A stretch of 39,433 bases of DNA from an uncultured Acidimicrobiia bacterium (GCA_903921205.1 CAIXPF010000190.1:1-39433); one strand, 5' to 3'. Positions 15,866-24,438 are shown, counted from the stretch's first letter. A program made the numbers and translations. Notes: a model not told the origin generated them from the sequence alone.

Positions 15866-15871
15866 TACGGT
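15866..15871 (+). promoter_or_regulatory. Leaderless -10 box of the HSL-type hydrolase gene
   Basis: TACGGT lies 6 nt before the ATG at 15878, with no Shine-Dalgarno sequence. It supports this start over the in-frame ATG at 15824, which falls within the operator-like sequence. Confidence 0.6.
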
Positions 15872-15877
15872 GTGGTC

Positions 15878-16825
15878 ATGAACGCGCAGCCGTACTACGA
15901 CCCGGAGATCCGCGCCGCCCTCGAGCAGGGCCCCCGCCTCGGCTCGGTGAACGCCACGAACCTGGCCAAGATCCGCGCCGACCGACTGCAGCTGAACGCC
16001 CAGGTGCCCCTGTCCGATGCGGTGACCCGCACCGACATCACCGTGCCCGGCCCCGACGGCGCCCCCGACGTCCGCCTGCGGGTCCATCGTCGCGCCGGCC
16101 TCGAGGGTGATCTGCCGTGCCTGTTCTGGATCCACGGCGGCGGTTACGTCCTCGGTGCCCCCGAGCAGGACGACCTGCGCTTCGACCGCTGGTGCCAACG
16201 CTTCGACGTGGTCGGTGTCGCGGTGCAGTACCGCCTGGCCCCGGAACACCCCTATCCGGCCCCGCTCGAGGACTGCTACGCCGGGCTGAAGTGGGTCAAG
16301 GAGCACGGCTCCGAGATCGGCGTGGACCCCGGCCGGGTCGGCATCGGCGGCCCCAGCGGCGGTGGCGGCCTGGCGGCCGGTCTCGGGCTGCTCGTGCGCG
16401 ACCGGGCCGAGTTCCCGATCGACTACCAGCTGCTGATCTACCCGATGATCGACGACACCCGCACCAGCGTCACCGCCAACTGGGACGTGCCGGTGTGGGA
16501 CCCCGCCTCCAACCACTTCGGTTGGTCGTCCTACCTCGGCGAGCTGTTCGGACGCGACGACGTTCCCTACACCGCGGCCCCGGCCCGGGCCGCCGACCTG
16601 TCGGGCCTGCCCCCGACCTACATCATGGTCGGTACGCTCGACGGCTTCTGCGACGAGGACATCGCCTACGCCCAGCGCCTCAACCAGTGCGGCGTGCCGG
16701 TCGAACTGCACGTCTACCCCGGTGCGCCCCACGGGTTCGAGGGCTTCGCCCCCGGTGCCGCCGCTGCCCGTCAAGCCCGCCGCGACCTCAACGACTGGCT
16801 GGCCGCCCGCATCGGGCAGGCCTGA
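15878..16825 (+). CDS. HSL-family (fold-3) esterase
   Basis: This 315-residue protein has the hormone-sensitive-lipase-family oxyanion motif HGGGY (86-90). The elbow GIGGPSGGGG has nucleophile Ser160, the likely acid is Asp255 in VGTLDGFCDED, and catalytic His285 is in GAPHGFEGF. YRLAPEHPYPAPLEDCYAG (inner part) is diagnostic for this esterase group. Substrates are usually short-chain or bulky esters. There is no signal peptide, so it acts in the cytoplasm. It is followed after 29 nt by the CocE-like gene, likely in the same operon, under a leaderless promoter with two operator-like sites. Confidence 0.9.
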   Translation: MNAQPYYDPEIRAALEQGPRLGSVNATNLAKIRADRLQLNAQVPLSDAVTRTDITVPGPDGAPDVRLRVHRRAGLEGDLPCLFWIHGGGYVLGAPEQDDLRFDRWCQRFDVVGVAVQYRLAPEHPYPAPLEDCYAGLKWVKEHGSEIGVDPGRVGIGGPSGGGGLAAGLGLLVRDRAEFPIDYQLLIYPMIDDTRTSVTANWDVPVWDPASNHFGWSSYLGELFGRDDVPYTAAPARAADLSGLPPTYIMVGTLDGFCDEDIAYAQRLNQCGVPVELHVYPGAPHGFEGFAPGAAAARQARRDLNDWLAARIGQA

Positions 16826-16854
16826 GCCGCGCCATCCGAGCCAGGAGGAAGACC

Positions 16855-18651
16855 ATGTCCCTGATCGTTCCCGCCCACCGGCAGTACCGGGTCGTCACCG
16901 AGAAGGACGTCCCGATGACTACCCGGGACGGCGTGACCCTCTACGCCGACATCGTGCGCCCCGACGTGCCGGGCCGCTTCCCGGTGCTGTTGTCGCGCAC
17001 CCCCTACGGCAAGGGCGGCTCCACCGACCCCAACGGCCCGAACACGTTCTTCGCCCGCTACGGCTACGTGTCGGTGACCCAGGACTGCCGGGGCCGCTTC
17101 GCCTCCGAGGGCGACTACGACACCATCTTCCAGGAAGCCGCCGACGGCTACGACGCGGTGGAGTGGGCGGCCCGGCTGCCCTGGTCGGACGGCCGGGTGG
17201 GAACCACCGGCCAGTCCTACCTCGGCCTCACCCAGTACCTGATCGCCTGCAACGACCCGATGCCGCCGTCGCTGCGGGTGATGGCCCCGGTGTCGGCCTC
17301 CTCCGACTACCACCAGAGCTGGATCTATCACACCGGCGGGGCGTCGTTGTGGGGCTGGATGGTGCCCTACGCGATCTTCAAGGGCCGTGACACGCTGCGC
17401 CGGGCGGGCCGTGAGGACCTCGTCGAGCAGGTGATGTCCTACGTCGACGGCGAGTTCGCCCAGATCCGCCAGACCGCGAAGGGTCTGAACTTCACCACGC
17501 CGCTGACCGCCGAATGGTTCGCGCACCTGCCCATCAAGGACTGGGGCGATCTGCTGGCGGAGACCGCGCCGTACTTCGCCGAGCACATCGCCCACGCCGA
17601 GGACGGTCCGTACTGGCACCGGGCCAACGTCAACCGCCATGCCCGCAGCGTCGAGGTGCCGATGCTGCACGTGACCTCGTGGTACGACATCTTCGCCGAG
17701 GGTGGCCCCAACGCCTACCGCTCGATCAAGGACCACAGCGAGCACGCCGTGGCCCGCAACGGCCAGCGTCTCATCATCGGGCCATGGGGCCACCTGCTGC
17801 CCTACAGCGTGCCGAGCAGCCGCGGTGCCGGCGACATCGACTTCGGCGACGAGGCACTGATCGACCTCAATCGGATCCTGCTGCGCTGGTTCGACCACTG
17901 GCTCAAGGACGCCGACAACGGGATCATGGACGAGCCGCCGGTCAGCGTGTTCACCCTCGGCGAGAACCGGTGGCAGTCCCTGGCAGACTGGCCGCCGCCG
18001 AACATGCGGGCGGTGCGCTGGTACCTGCACAGCGACGGCCGGGCTGCCACCGCCGACGGCGACGGCACACTGTCGATGCTGCCTCCGGGCGACGAGTCGC
18101 ACGACGCCTTCACCTACGACCCGGCCGACCCGGTGCCGTCGATGGGCGGCAACAATCTCATCATCGACATGGGCGTGCAGGATCAGCGCCCGGTCGAGGA
18201 GCGGCCCGATGTGCTGGTGTTCACCTCCGAGCCGATGACCCGGCCGATGGAGATCACCGGGCCGGTCAGCGTGGAGCTGTGGGCGTCGTCGAGCGCCGTC
18301 GACACCGACTTCACCGCCAAGCTGGTCGATGTGCGGCCCGACGGGTACGCCATGAACCTGCTCGACGGCATCATCCGGGCCCGCTACCGTGACTCGGCCG
18401 AGACAGCGGAGCTGATGGAGCCCGGCCGCCCCTACCGCTTCACCATCGACCTGTGGAACACGTCCAACGTGTTCCTGCCCGGCCACCGCATCCGCCTCGA
18501 GATCAGCTCGTCGAACTTCCCCCGGTTCGACCGCAACCTCAACACCGGGGCGGCGTTCGGCGAGGGAACCTCGGGGGTCGTGGCCCGCCAGCAGATCTAC
18601 CACGACCGTGATCGCCCCTCGGCGGTGGTGCTGCCCGTCATCCCCCGCTGA
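16855..18651 (+). CDS. CocE/NonD-family hydrolase (X-Pro dipeptidyl-peptidase-like)
   Basis: This 598-residue protein has the three-domain CocE layout: an alpha/beta-hydrolase domain with VPMTTRDGVTLYADI and VTQDCRGRFASEG, an inserted helical cap, and a C-terminal jelly-roll (about 400-598) with ITGPVSVELWASSSAVDTDF and FLPGHRIRLEISSSNFPRF. The triad is Ser121 (TGQSYLG), Asp278 (SWYDIFAEG) and His313 (GPWGHLL). Relatives include cocaine esterase, glutaryl-7-ACA acylase and X-Pro peptidases; the substrate is open. It has no signal peptide. AGGAGGAA lies 5 nt before the ATG. The gene ends against the DUF2889 gene with a strong shared hairpin. Confidence 0.9.
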   Translation: MSLIVPAHRQYRVVTEKDVPMTTRDGVTLYADIVRPDVPGRFPVLLSRTPYGKGGSTDPNGPNTFFARYGYVSVTQDCRGRFASEGDYDTIFQEAADGYDAVEWAARLPWSDGRVGTTGQSYLGLTQYLIACNDPMPPSLRVMAPVSASSDYHQSWIYHTGGASLWGWMVPYAIFKGRDTLRRAGREDLVEQVMSYVDGEFAQIRQTAKGLNFTTPLTAEWFAHLPIKDWGDLLAETAPYFAEHIAHAEDGPYWHRANVNRHARSVEVPMLHVTSWYDIFAEGGPNAYRSIKDHSEHAVARNGQRLIIGPWGHLLPYSVPSSRGAGDIDFGDEALIDLNRILLRWFDHWLKDADNGIMDEPPVSVFTLGENRWQSLADWPPPNMRAVRWYLHSDGRAATADGDGTLSMLPPGDESHDAFTYDPADPVPSMGGNNLIIDMGVQDQRPVEERPDVLVFTSEPMTRPMEITGPVSVELWASSSAVDTDFTAKLVDVRPDGYAMNLLDGIIRARYRDSAETAELMEPGRPYRFTIDLWNTSNVFLPGHRIRLEISSSNFPRFDRNLNTGAAFGEGTSGVVARQQIYHDRDRPSAVVLPVIPR

Positions 18652-18664
18652 GCCGCAGTGCGGA

Positions 18665-18694
18665 CCCGGTCGGGGGTGTCAGCCTCCGACCGGG
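18665..18694. terminator. Hairpin at the CocE/DUF2889 convergence
   Basis: A 12-bp stem with one G-T pair (18665-18676 with 18683-18694) and a 6-nt loop begins 13 nt after the CocE stop. It overlaps the stop of the minus-strand DUF2889 gene. Its position suits a bidirectional terminator, although no T-tract follows. Confidence 0.6.
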
Positions 18695-19305
18695 CGCCCC
18701 GACGGGGTGAACCCGAGCTTGACGAAGCGTTCGCGCATCCAGCCGGGCCGGGCGTCGCCGTCCCCGGTGAGCACCGCCTCGAGGTGGTCGCCGCCCTCGC
18801 GCCAGACGTGACAGGTGTTGGTGTTCATCCGCACCCGGCGCTCGCGTTCGGCCTCGTCTCCGGACGGACCGGCGGCGAGCACCTCGAGCGGCTCGTCGAG
18901 GGTGACCAGGGCCCAGCTGGCCTGGACCGCCACCGGGGCCATGGCCTGGACCAGGGCGGTCAGGTGCGAGCAGCCCCGAGGACCGCCGTAGAGCCGGCGT
19001 ACCTCGTTGAGGAACCCCCGCGCCACCGACAACCCGATCATCGCCCGGTAGTCGGGCAGGATCGACGTGCACAGGTCGTAGGGGTGGGTGTGCATCACCG
19101 CCGTGACATCGACGATCTCGAAGCTGGGGACCTCGACCAGCAGCTCGAGGGTCATGTCGTGCACGACCAGCGGCTCGCCGTCGGCCGGGCCGAGCCCGAT
19201 CGGCTTGACGTCGGTGAGCCGTCCGACCACCCGCAGGCGGCCGTCCTCCTCGGCGAAGGCCTCGGTCTGGTAGGTCCGGTTGTGGATGTTCAGCCGTCTC
19301 GACAC
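18679..19305 (-). CDS. DUF2889 family protein
   Basis: This 208-residue protein starts SRRLNIHNRTYQTEAF and carries the DUF2889-like core: VVGRLTDVKP, MTLELLVEVPSFEIVDV, MHTHPYDLCTSILPDYRAMIGL, then RGCSHLTALVQAMAPVAVQ. No biochemical function is established for this family, which often sits next to catabolic or esterase genes. The start is a GTG at 19305 with a TACCGT box 8 nt upstream, implying a leaderless transcript. The longer frame to 19458 is Pro/Arg-rich and unlike the family. It is convergent with the CocE gene and divergent from the next hydrolase gene. Confidence 0.82.
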   Translation of the reverse strand: MSRRLNIHNRTYQTEAFAEEDGRLRVVGRLTDVKPIGLGPADGEPLVVHDMTLELLVEVPSFEIVDVTAVMHTHPYDLCTSILPDYRAMIGLSVARGFLNEVRRLYGGPRGCSHLTALVQAMAPVAVQASWALVTLDEPLEVLAAGPSGDEAERERRVRMNTNTCHVWREGGDHLEAVLTGDGDARPGWMRERFVKLGFTPSGRPVGG

Positions 19306-19313
19306 GGCCTGAC

Positions 19314-19319
19314 ACGGTA
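19314..19319 (-). promoter_or_regulatory. Leaderless -10 box of the DUF2889 gene
   Basis: TACCGT on the minus strand lies 8 nt before the GTG start at 19305, and no ribosome site is present. Confidence 0.5.
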
Positions 19320-19450
19320 GCGGCGCGCCGGCTGCGGTCCCGCAACGGTACCGACCGGGTGTCGCAGCGGGGTGTTGCGGCCGGGGCGGCGTAGCCTGCC
19401 GGTCGCCGGCGAATCGAACCGTCGCAGGCGTGCCGACGAGGGAGACGGTG

Positions 19451-20137
19451 ATGACCACGTACGTGCTGGTGCACGGTGCCTACCAGGGAGGTTGGATCTG
19501 GCAGCCGGTCGCGGCGCGGCTGCGCGCCGCCGGGCACACCGTGTACGCCCCGACACTCGACGGTTGTGCGGAACGTCGAGGCAGTCTCCGGGCAGGGATC
19601 ACCAACGACACCCACGCCGCCGAGATCGCCGATCTGCTGTTCTACGAGGACCTGCGCGAGGTGACCCTGGTCGGGACCAGCTCCGGTGGGATGGTCATCA
19701 GCCGGGCTGCGGAGCTGGCGCCGCAGCGGGTGGGGCGGCTGGCGTTCGTCGACGCGGTGGCCCTCGACGACGGTGAGCGGCTCGACGCCGTCGTGTCGCG
19801 TCCGGCGGTGACCGGCAACGAGCTGGCTGCCGGTCCGACCCGGCACGACGCGGAGACCCGGCTGTTCGCCGAGCTCGGCGAGCCGCTGCGCAGCTGGGTC
19901 CTGGAGCGCTACTGCCCGCACCCGGTGGCCGCCATGGCCGAGCCGATGCACCTCGAACGGTTCTGGTCGTTGCCGTGGGACGCTCTCGTGGTGCGTTGCA
20001 CCCGGGCGGTCAACCCGCCCGAGGCCCACCAGCGCCGCACCGCCGGGCGCCTCGGGGCCGTCTGGGCCGAGCTCGACACCGGCCACTATCCGATGCTCTC
20101 CACCCCCGACGAGCTGGTCGCATTGCTGCTGGCGTGA
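19451..20137 (+). CDS. Small alpha/beta hydrolase (salicylate-esterase/EstC-like)
   Basis: This 228-residue protein starts MTTYVLVHGAYQGGW, the HG-Ala-x-x-Gly-x-W opening of plant-type methylesterase, hydroxynitrile-lyase-like and pyrethroid-esterase-like hydrolases. The nucleophile elbow is LVGTSSGGM (Ser77), and catalytic His212 is in LDTGHYPMLS. A short cap domain lies at about 115-170. It is probably a cytoplasmic carboxylesterase; the substrate is unknown. GAGGGAG lies 6 nt before ATG 19451, which rejects the in-frame upstream ATG at 19430. The next gene on the strand is the MFS transporter, 251 nt away, with an operator-like palindrome between them. Confidence 0.85.
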   Translation: MTTYVLVHGAYQGGWIWQPVAARLRAAGHTVYAPTLDGCAERRGSLRAGITNDTHAAEIADLLFYEDLREVTLVGTSSGGMVISRAAELAPQRVGRLAFVDAVALDDGERLDAVVSRPAVTGNELAAGPTRHDAETRLFAELGEPLRSWVLERYCPHPVAAMAEPMHLERFWSLPWDALVVRCTRAVNPPEAHQRRTAGRLGAVWAELDTGHYPMLSTPDELVALLLA

Positions 20138-20151
20138 ACCGCCCGCGGTGC

Positions 20152-20167
20152 CATGCCATTCGGTATG
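20152..20167. promoter_or_regulatory. Operator-like palindrome before the MFS gene
   Basis: CATGCC-ATTC-GGTATG is flanked by C and G, which makes an 18-bp near-palindrome. Read on the other strand it is CATACC-GAAT-GGCATG, close to the sites at 15816-15852. It lies 14 nt after the preceding stop and about 220 nt before the MFS start. Confidence 0.5.
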
Positions 20168-20388
20168 GTCGGTATCGCCTGGTGCTGTGCTGAGCGGCTC
20201 GGAGTGTTCAGCTGCCGCTCCAGCGGGGCGGCCGTTTCCCGCTCTCGTCGACCGGACCCGGCTCGTACGCTCGGGCGGCGCTGTCGGCACAGTCTCGCGC
20301 CGCTGTGGATGAAGCTCGCGCCGGCAGGCCGGACGGTAACCTCCGTGGCGATGCGCCAGGTCACCTGCACGGTTGTGAACTGCTCGGT

Positions 20389-21549
20389 ATGACCGGCTCG
20401 GCGTCACGGGTGTGGCCAGTCCTGACGGTGGCCGCAGCATCCGCCGCGGTATCGCAGGCGTTCGGCCGGTTCACGTTCCCGCTGCTGTTCACCGAGGTGC
20501 GCGACGACCTCGGCCTGTCCAACACACTCGCCGGTATGCTCGGGTCGGCCAACCTGCTGGCCTACCTCACCGGGACGTTGCTGGTGAGCCTGCTGGTCGG
20601 GCGGGTCGGGCTGTCGCGCACGACCCGGCTCGGCGTGGCCGGGGTGACCGCCGGGCTGGCGCTGCTGTCGTGGTCGCCGGGCTATCCGGTGGTGCTTGCG
20701 GCGCTGCTGCTCACCGGGCTGTTCGCCGCCGGGGTGTGGGTGACGGTCCCGGCCATCGCAGCGTCACAGGTCGGCCCGGAGCGCCGCGGCAGCGCCATCG
20801 GTGTCGTCGGCGCCGGCATCGGGCTGGGGATCATGGTCGCGTCGGCCCTGCACGCCGGGCCCGGCGAGGGCCAATGGCGGCTGGTGTACCGAGCCGAGAC
20901 GGCGTTGGCCGTGGCGGTGGCGCTCGCCGGGCTGCGCTGGCTGCGGGTGGCGTCGGGCGGCGTCCGTCCGGGCGGCGGGCTCGCGGCCATGCGCGACGTG
21001 CCCCGGTGGCAACGCCTGTTGCTCACCTACGGCCTGTACGGCTTCGCCATGTCGCTGATCGTGACGTTCCTGGTGGCCGTGCTGAAGCAGGACGGCGGCT
21101 ACTCGACCTCGGCGGCGTCGTTCGCCTTCTCGTGTTTCGGGGCGGGGACCATCGCCGGTGGGCCGCTGTTCGGCCCTCTGGCCGATCGCTGGGGCCGGAC
21201 CGAGGCCATGCGGCTCGGGTTCGCGCTGCTGGCGCTGTCCGCCGTGGTGATCGGCTGGACAGCCCGTCCGTGGGCGCTGATCGCCGCGACCTGTTTCGGG
21301 CTGGCGTTCACCGGCGTGCCGACCACGGTCGCCGCCCGGATGAGCGATGCCCTGGCAGCGGAACGTTTCGGGGCTGCGTACGCCGTCGCCACGCTGGCCT
21401 TCGGCGCCGGCCTCATGGCCGGACCGCAGGTCGGTGGTCTGATCGGCGACGTCACCGGGTCGTTCCGGCCGGTGTTCTGGTTGGCGACCGCGGTGGCGTC
21501 GGTCGCCGGCGTCCTGGTGCCTGGCGACGGGCCCGGCGCGACAGGCTGA
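20389..21549 (+). CDS. MFS transporter (YbfB/YjiJ-like)
   Basis: This 386-residue protein is strongly hydrophobic with about 12 membrane helices. The first helix region contains SQAFGRFTFPLLF, like the G-x-GRF motif of YbfB/YjiJ-type transporters. The loop after helix 2 has LVGRVGLSRTTRLGVAG, and the equivalent in the second half is PLADRWGRTEAMRLG, the MFS motif A. A role in uptake or efflux of a small organic acid linked to neighbouring esterases is inferred only. The ATG at 20389 is chosen because the frame from 20305 is polar and precedes the first helix. No good ribosome site is seen. TAACCT, about 45 nt upstream, may be the -10. Confidence 0.85.
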   Translation: MTGSASRVWPVLTVAAASAAVSQAFGRFTFPLLFTEVRDDLGLSNTLAGMLGSANLLAYLTGTLLVSLLVGRVGLSRTTRLGVAGVTAGLALLSWSPGYPVVLAALLLTGLFAAGVWVTVPAIAASQVGPERRGSAIGVVGAGIGLGIMVASALHAGPGEGQWRLVYRAETALAVAVALAGLRWLRVASGGVRPGGGLAAMRDVPRWQRLLLTYGLYGFAMSLIVTFLVAVLKQDGGYSTSAASFAFSCFGAGTIAGGPLFGPLADRWGRTEAMRLGFALLALSAVVIGWTARPWALIAATCFGLAFTGVPTTVAARMSDALAAERFGAAYAVATLAFGAGLMAGPQVGGLIGDVTGSFRPVFWLATAVASVAGVLVPGDGPGATG

Positions 21550-21565
21550 CGGGTGGCCGAGCGGG

Positions 21566-22420
21566 TCAGGGACGGCCGAGGGCCCAGGCGATGCCGTTGC
21601 GCAGCAGCTGGTCGAACCCGGCGGCGTCCCAGGCGCCGGTGAAGGTCAGCGGGGTGGTGCCGTCGGCGGCGACCGAGGCATCGACGAAGGGCTGGCTGTT
21701 GCTCGAGGGGTTGTGGCAGTGGCCGAGCGCCACGTAGGCCACCCCACCCGGTTCGGCGGTGGGATCGCCGTCGGACCGTGGCACCAGGCGGAGCGTGGCC
21801 AGGGCCCGGGAACGCCCGTCGGGCAGCACGGATCGGTCCTCGGGAACGGCGAACCCGAACCCGTCGGGCGTGACGTCGTCGGGCAGCTCGGTCTGCAGCA
21901 GCACCGACGTGTCGGCCCCGAGGACCTCGAGCAGGTACAGCTCGTCGTCGACCTCGAACCCGTCGGGCACGCCGCGCAGCAGCCGTTCGGCGTGACGGTC
22001 CGATCCGGCGGCGCCGGGCGTCAGGTCGACCCGGAACCGGCGGATCGGCGGGTGGTTGAGGAAGAACACGCCGAGGGTGTCGTGATGACCGGTGCGCACC
22101 ATGCGCCGGCGCCGGCTGGACGGCGACAGGGGAGCGGCCCGGCCGCCGGCGCTGCCGTGCAGGGCGAACCAACGGCCTCCCGCCGCCAGCCAGCGGTCCA
22201 ACGCCTCGAGCTGCGGGCCGTCCGGGTAGGGCCCGGCGGTGTAGCTGACCAGGACCGTGCTGACCGCCAGCCAGCGTTCGAGGTCGGTGAAGTCGTTGGC
22301 CACCGTTGCGGCGACGCCGGCGTCGGCGAGATGGCCGAGCAGCCGCAGCCGCACCGTGTCCATGTCGTGACCGGCCCGCCGGCCTGCTGGATACCCACCG
22401 ACGACCAGGTGCACCGTCAT
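21566..22420 (-). CDS. ThuA-like (class I glutamine amidotransferase fold) protein
   Basis: This 284-residue protein opens with HLVVGGYPAGRRAGHDMD and contains WLAAGGRWFALHGSAGG, VDDELYLLEVLGADTSVLLQ, and VAYVALGHCHNPSSNS. These match the ThuA fold seen in trehalose-utilisation proteins and carbohydrate-linked Gln-amidotransferase-like domains. There is no classical catalytic Cys elbow, as usual for ThuA. The function is unknown. The ATG at 22420 has a TAGGGT box 6 nt upstream, so the transcript is probably leaderless. It is convergent with the MFS gene (16-nt gap) and divergent from an F420 oxidoreductase gene, with an operator-like palindrome immediately upstream. Confidence 0.72.
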   Translation of the reverse strand: MTVHLVVGGYPAGRRAGHDMDTVRLRLLGHLADAGVAATVANDFTDLERWLAVSTVLVSYTAGPYPDGPQLEALDRWLAAGGRWFALHGSAGGRAAPLSPSSRRRRMVRTGHHDTLGVFFLNHPPIRRFRVDLTPGAAGSDRHAERLLRGVPDGFEVDDELYLLEVLGADTSVLLQTELPDDVTPDGFGFAVPEDRSVLPDGRSRALATLRLVPRSDGDPTAEPGGVAYVALGHCHNPSSNSQPFVDASVAADGTTPLTFTGAWDAAGFDQLLRNGIAWALGRP

Positions 22421-22426
22421 GGGACG

Positions 22427-22432
22427 ACCCTA
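22427..22432 (-). promoter_or_regulatory. Leaderless -10 box of the ThuA-like gene
   Basis: TAGGGT on the minus strand lies 6 nt before the ATG at 22420. It is 3 nt from the palindrome at 22436-22451, so a protein bound there would block the promoter. Confidence 0.5.
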
Positions 22433-22435
22433 CCG

Positions 22436-22451
22436 CATACGGATCAGTATG
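22436..22451. promoter_or_regulatory. Operator-like palindrome in a divergent promoter
   Basis: CATACG-GATC-AGTATG has perfectly complementary outer five bases and a self-complementary GATC centre. On the minus strand it reads CATACTGATCCGTATG and resembles the 15816 site. A further half-site, GGTATG, lies at 22463-22468. It sits between the ThuA-like and LLM genes. Confidence 0.5.
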
Positions 22452-22545
22452 GAACGGCGACGGGTATGCCGGTTGCGTCGCGGTCGCCGACCTACGGTGT
22501 GCTCCGGCAGGCCGGGGGCCTGGTTCGAGAGGTCGGGGAGGACCG

Positions 22546-23571
22546 GTGCAGGACGAGAACGGCATGCCGACGGCGTCGGTCGGCCTGGCCTTGTGGGGGA
22601 CCGAACCGGTCCGTACGGTGGCCGACCACGCCCGGCTGGCCGAGGCGGTCGGCTTCGAGAGTGTCTGGTTGGTGGACACGCAACTGATCTGTCGTGAGCT
22701 CTACGTCACGCTGGCGGCGTGCGCCCTGGCGACCGAACGGCTGCGCCTGGCCTCGGGTGTCACCGTGCCGCTGACCCGTCACGAGAGCGTCACCGCCAGC
22801 GCGCTGGCCACCCTGCAGGAGCTGTCGGCAGGTCGTGCACTGGCCGGTATCTCCACCGGTCATTCGGCGCTGCGCAACATCGGCCGCAAGCCGGTCACGG
22901 TGGGGCAGCTCGCCGAGTACGTGGGCACCGTCCGGGCGCTGCTCGACGGCGGGACCGCATCCTTCGCCGCGGGGATCGAGGGCGCGTTGTCGTGGTTGCG
23001 CGGGCCGTCGGGGGTGCCGCTGCACATCGCCGCCACCGGCCCGAAGCTGACCAGAGCTGCGGCGTCGATGGGCGACGGGGTGGTCCTGCTGCGCGGCGCC
23101 GCCGACGATCTGGTCGAGCGGGGCCTCGAGCTGGTGGCGTCGGGAGCCGCAGACGCCGGCCGGCCGGCGGGCTCGGTCCAGACCACGGTCTGGGTGTACG
23201 TCGGCCTCGACGACGAACCCGAGGTGGCCTACGACCAGGTCCGGGCCCGGGTGGCGGCGGTGCTCCGCCTGGCCGATCCGGCCGACTTCGCCGGCGAGGA
23301 CCGCGAGGCGGTCGAGCGTCTCCGCCGGAACTACGACATGTTCGCCCACGCCCAGTCGATGCCCGAACATGCGGCGCTGGTGCCCGAGCGGCTGTTGGAT
23401 CGTTATGCCATCGCCGGCAACGCCACGGTGGTCCGCGAGCGGCTGTCTCGCCTGCTCGCGGACCCACGGATCGACCGGGTGGTGGTGAGCCCGCAGATCG
23501 GGGCGCCGGGACGGCCGATCACCGCACCGTTCATCGAGCGGTTCGGCGCCGAGGTGCTCTCCGGGCTCTGA
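22546..23571 (+). CDS. LLM-class (F420-type) oxidoreductase
   Basis: This 341-residue luciferase-like protein contains ASVGLALWGTEPVRTVADHA, VGFESVWLVDTQLICRELY, LRLASGVTVPLTRHESVTA, ALAGISTGHSALRNIGRKP and PLHIAATGPKLTRAAASMGDG. The layout suits F420-dependent members such as methylenetetrahydromethanopterin-reductase-like enzymes. The substrate is unknown. The start is taken as GTG 22546, with GGGGAGG 4-5 nt upstream. ATG 22564 is an alternative and would leave a family-typical start (MPTASVGLALWG). It is divergent from the ThuA-like gene and convergent with the SDR gene. Confidence 0.83.
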   Translation: MQDENGMPTASVGLALWGTEPVRTVADHARLAEAVGFESVWLVDTQLICRELYVTLAACALATERLRLASGVTVPLTRHESVTASALATLQELSAGRALAGISTGHSALRNIGRKPVTVGQLAEYVGTVRALLDGGTASFAAGIEGALSWLRGPSGVPLHIAATGPKLTRAAASMGDGVVLLRGAADDLVERGLELVASGAADAGRPAGSVQTTVWVYVGLDDEPEVAYDQVRARVAAVLRLADPADFAGEDREAVERLRRNYDMFAHAQSMPEHAALVPERLLDRYAIAGNATVVRERLSRLLADPRIDRVVVSPQIGAPGRPITAPFIERFGAEVLSGL

Positions 23572-23607
23572 GCGTGCTGCGGCGCGACCTTCCGCTGCCG
23601 CCGCGGC

Positions 23608-24438
23608 TCAGGGCATGCGGTGGGCGTGGTCGGCCTTGATCGACTGCAGGCGGCGCTCGACCAGCGGGATGAACTCGTTGGGGTGGGTGAGGATCCAGAA
23701 CCGCTCGTTGCGCACCGCGTCGAGCACCAGCTCACCGACCTCGGCAGGATCCATGCCCCGGGCCAGCTCGGCAGACAGGTTGTTCCAGAACTTCTCCTCG
23801 AGGGCGCTGGTCTCGTGCTCGCTGAGCTCGGCCGGCCGGTTGCGGGCGCTGCGGGTGATGTCGGTGTCGATCGGCCCGGGGCACAGCACGCTGGCCTTGA
23901 CCGCCGACTTCGCCAGCTTGAGCTCGATGCGCACGGTGTCCATCAGCGCCACCACACCGTGCTTGGCGACGTGGTAGGCGCCGAGCACCGGGCCGGCGAC
24001 CAGTCCCGCCATCGACGAGGTGGCGGTGATGTGGCCCTCGCCCTGGGCCTTGAGCAACGGCAGGAAGGTCCGCACGCCGTACACGACGCTCCACAGGTCG
24101 ACGTCGATGGTCCAACGCCAGTCGTCGAGGGACATCTCGTCGACCGCGCCGCCGATGCCGATCCCGGCGTTGTTGCACACGACGTGCACTGCGCCGTAGG
24201 TGTCGAGCGCCGCTTCGGCGAGGGCCTTGATCTGGGCTTCCTTGCTGACGTCGGTCGGTACGGCGATGGCTCGGTGGCCGGCGGCGGTCATGGCGTCGAC
24301 CGCGCCCTGCAACCGGGTGGCCTCGATGTCGGCCATCACGACGGCCATGCCGGCATCGGCGAAGGAGTGGGCCATGGCCAGACCCATGCCGCTCGCTGCG
24401 CCGGTGACCACCGCCGTCTTGCCGTTCACGTCGTACAT
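23608..24438 (-). CDS. Short-chain dehydrogenase/reductase
   Basis: This 276-residue classical SDR has the cofactor motif TGAASGMG (12-19), NNAG at 89-92, catalytic Ser around 141-142 (TATSSMAG), and Tyr155/Lys159 in YHVAKHG. Asp37 at the end of beta-2 (VVMADIEATR) suggests NAD(H) preference. The C-terminal ARGMDPAEVGELVLDAVRNERFWILTHP is shared by many actinobacterial SDRs near steroid or lipid catabolic genes. Substrate is not determined. AGGGAG lies 6 nt before ATG 24438; the longer frame to 24486 is not needed. It is convergent with the LLM gene and lies directly downstream of the frameshifted unknown gene. Confidence 0.9.
   Translation of the reverse strand: MYDVNGKTAVVTGAASGMGLAMAHSFADAGMAVVMADIEATRLQGAVDAMTAAGHRAIAVPTDVSKEAQIKALAEAALDTYGAVHVVCNNAGIGIGGAVDEMSLDDWRWTIDVDLWSVVYGVRTFLPLLKAQGEGHITATSSMAGLVAGPVLGAYHVAKHGVVALMDTVRIELKLAKSAVKASVLCPGPIDTDITRSARNRPAELSEHETSALEEKFWNNLSAELARGMDPAEVGELVLDAVRNERFWILTHPNEFIPLVERRLQSIKADHAHRMP

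Noticed and set aside
14336-16774. 812-codon open frame on the minus strand across three genes
   Set aside because: Only its first 138 C-terminal-side codons match a family (VOC), with a strong ribosome site at 14752. The rest is antisense to two clear hydrolase genes.
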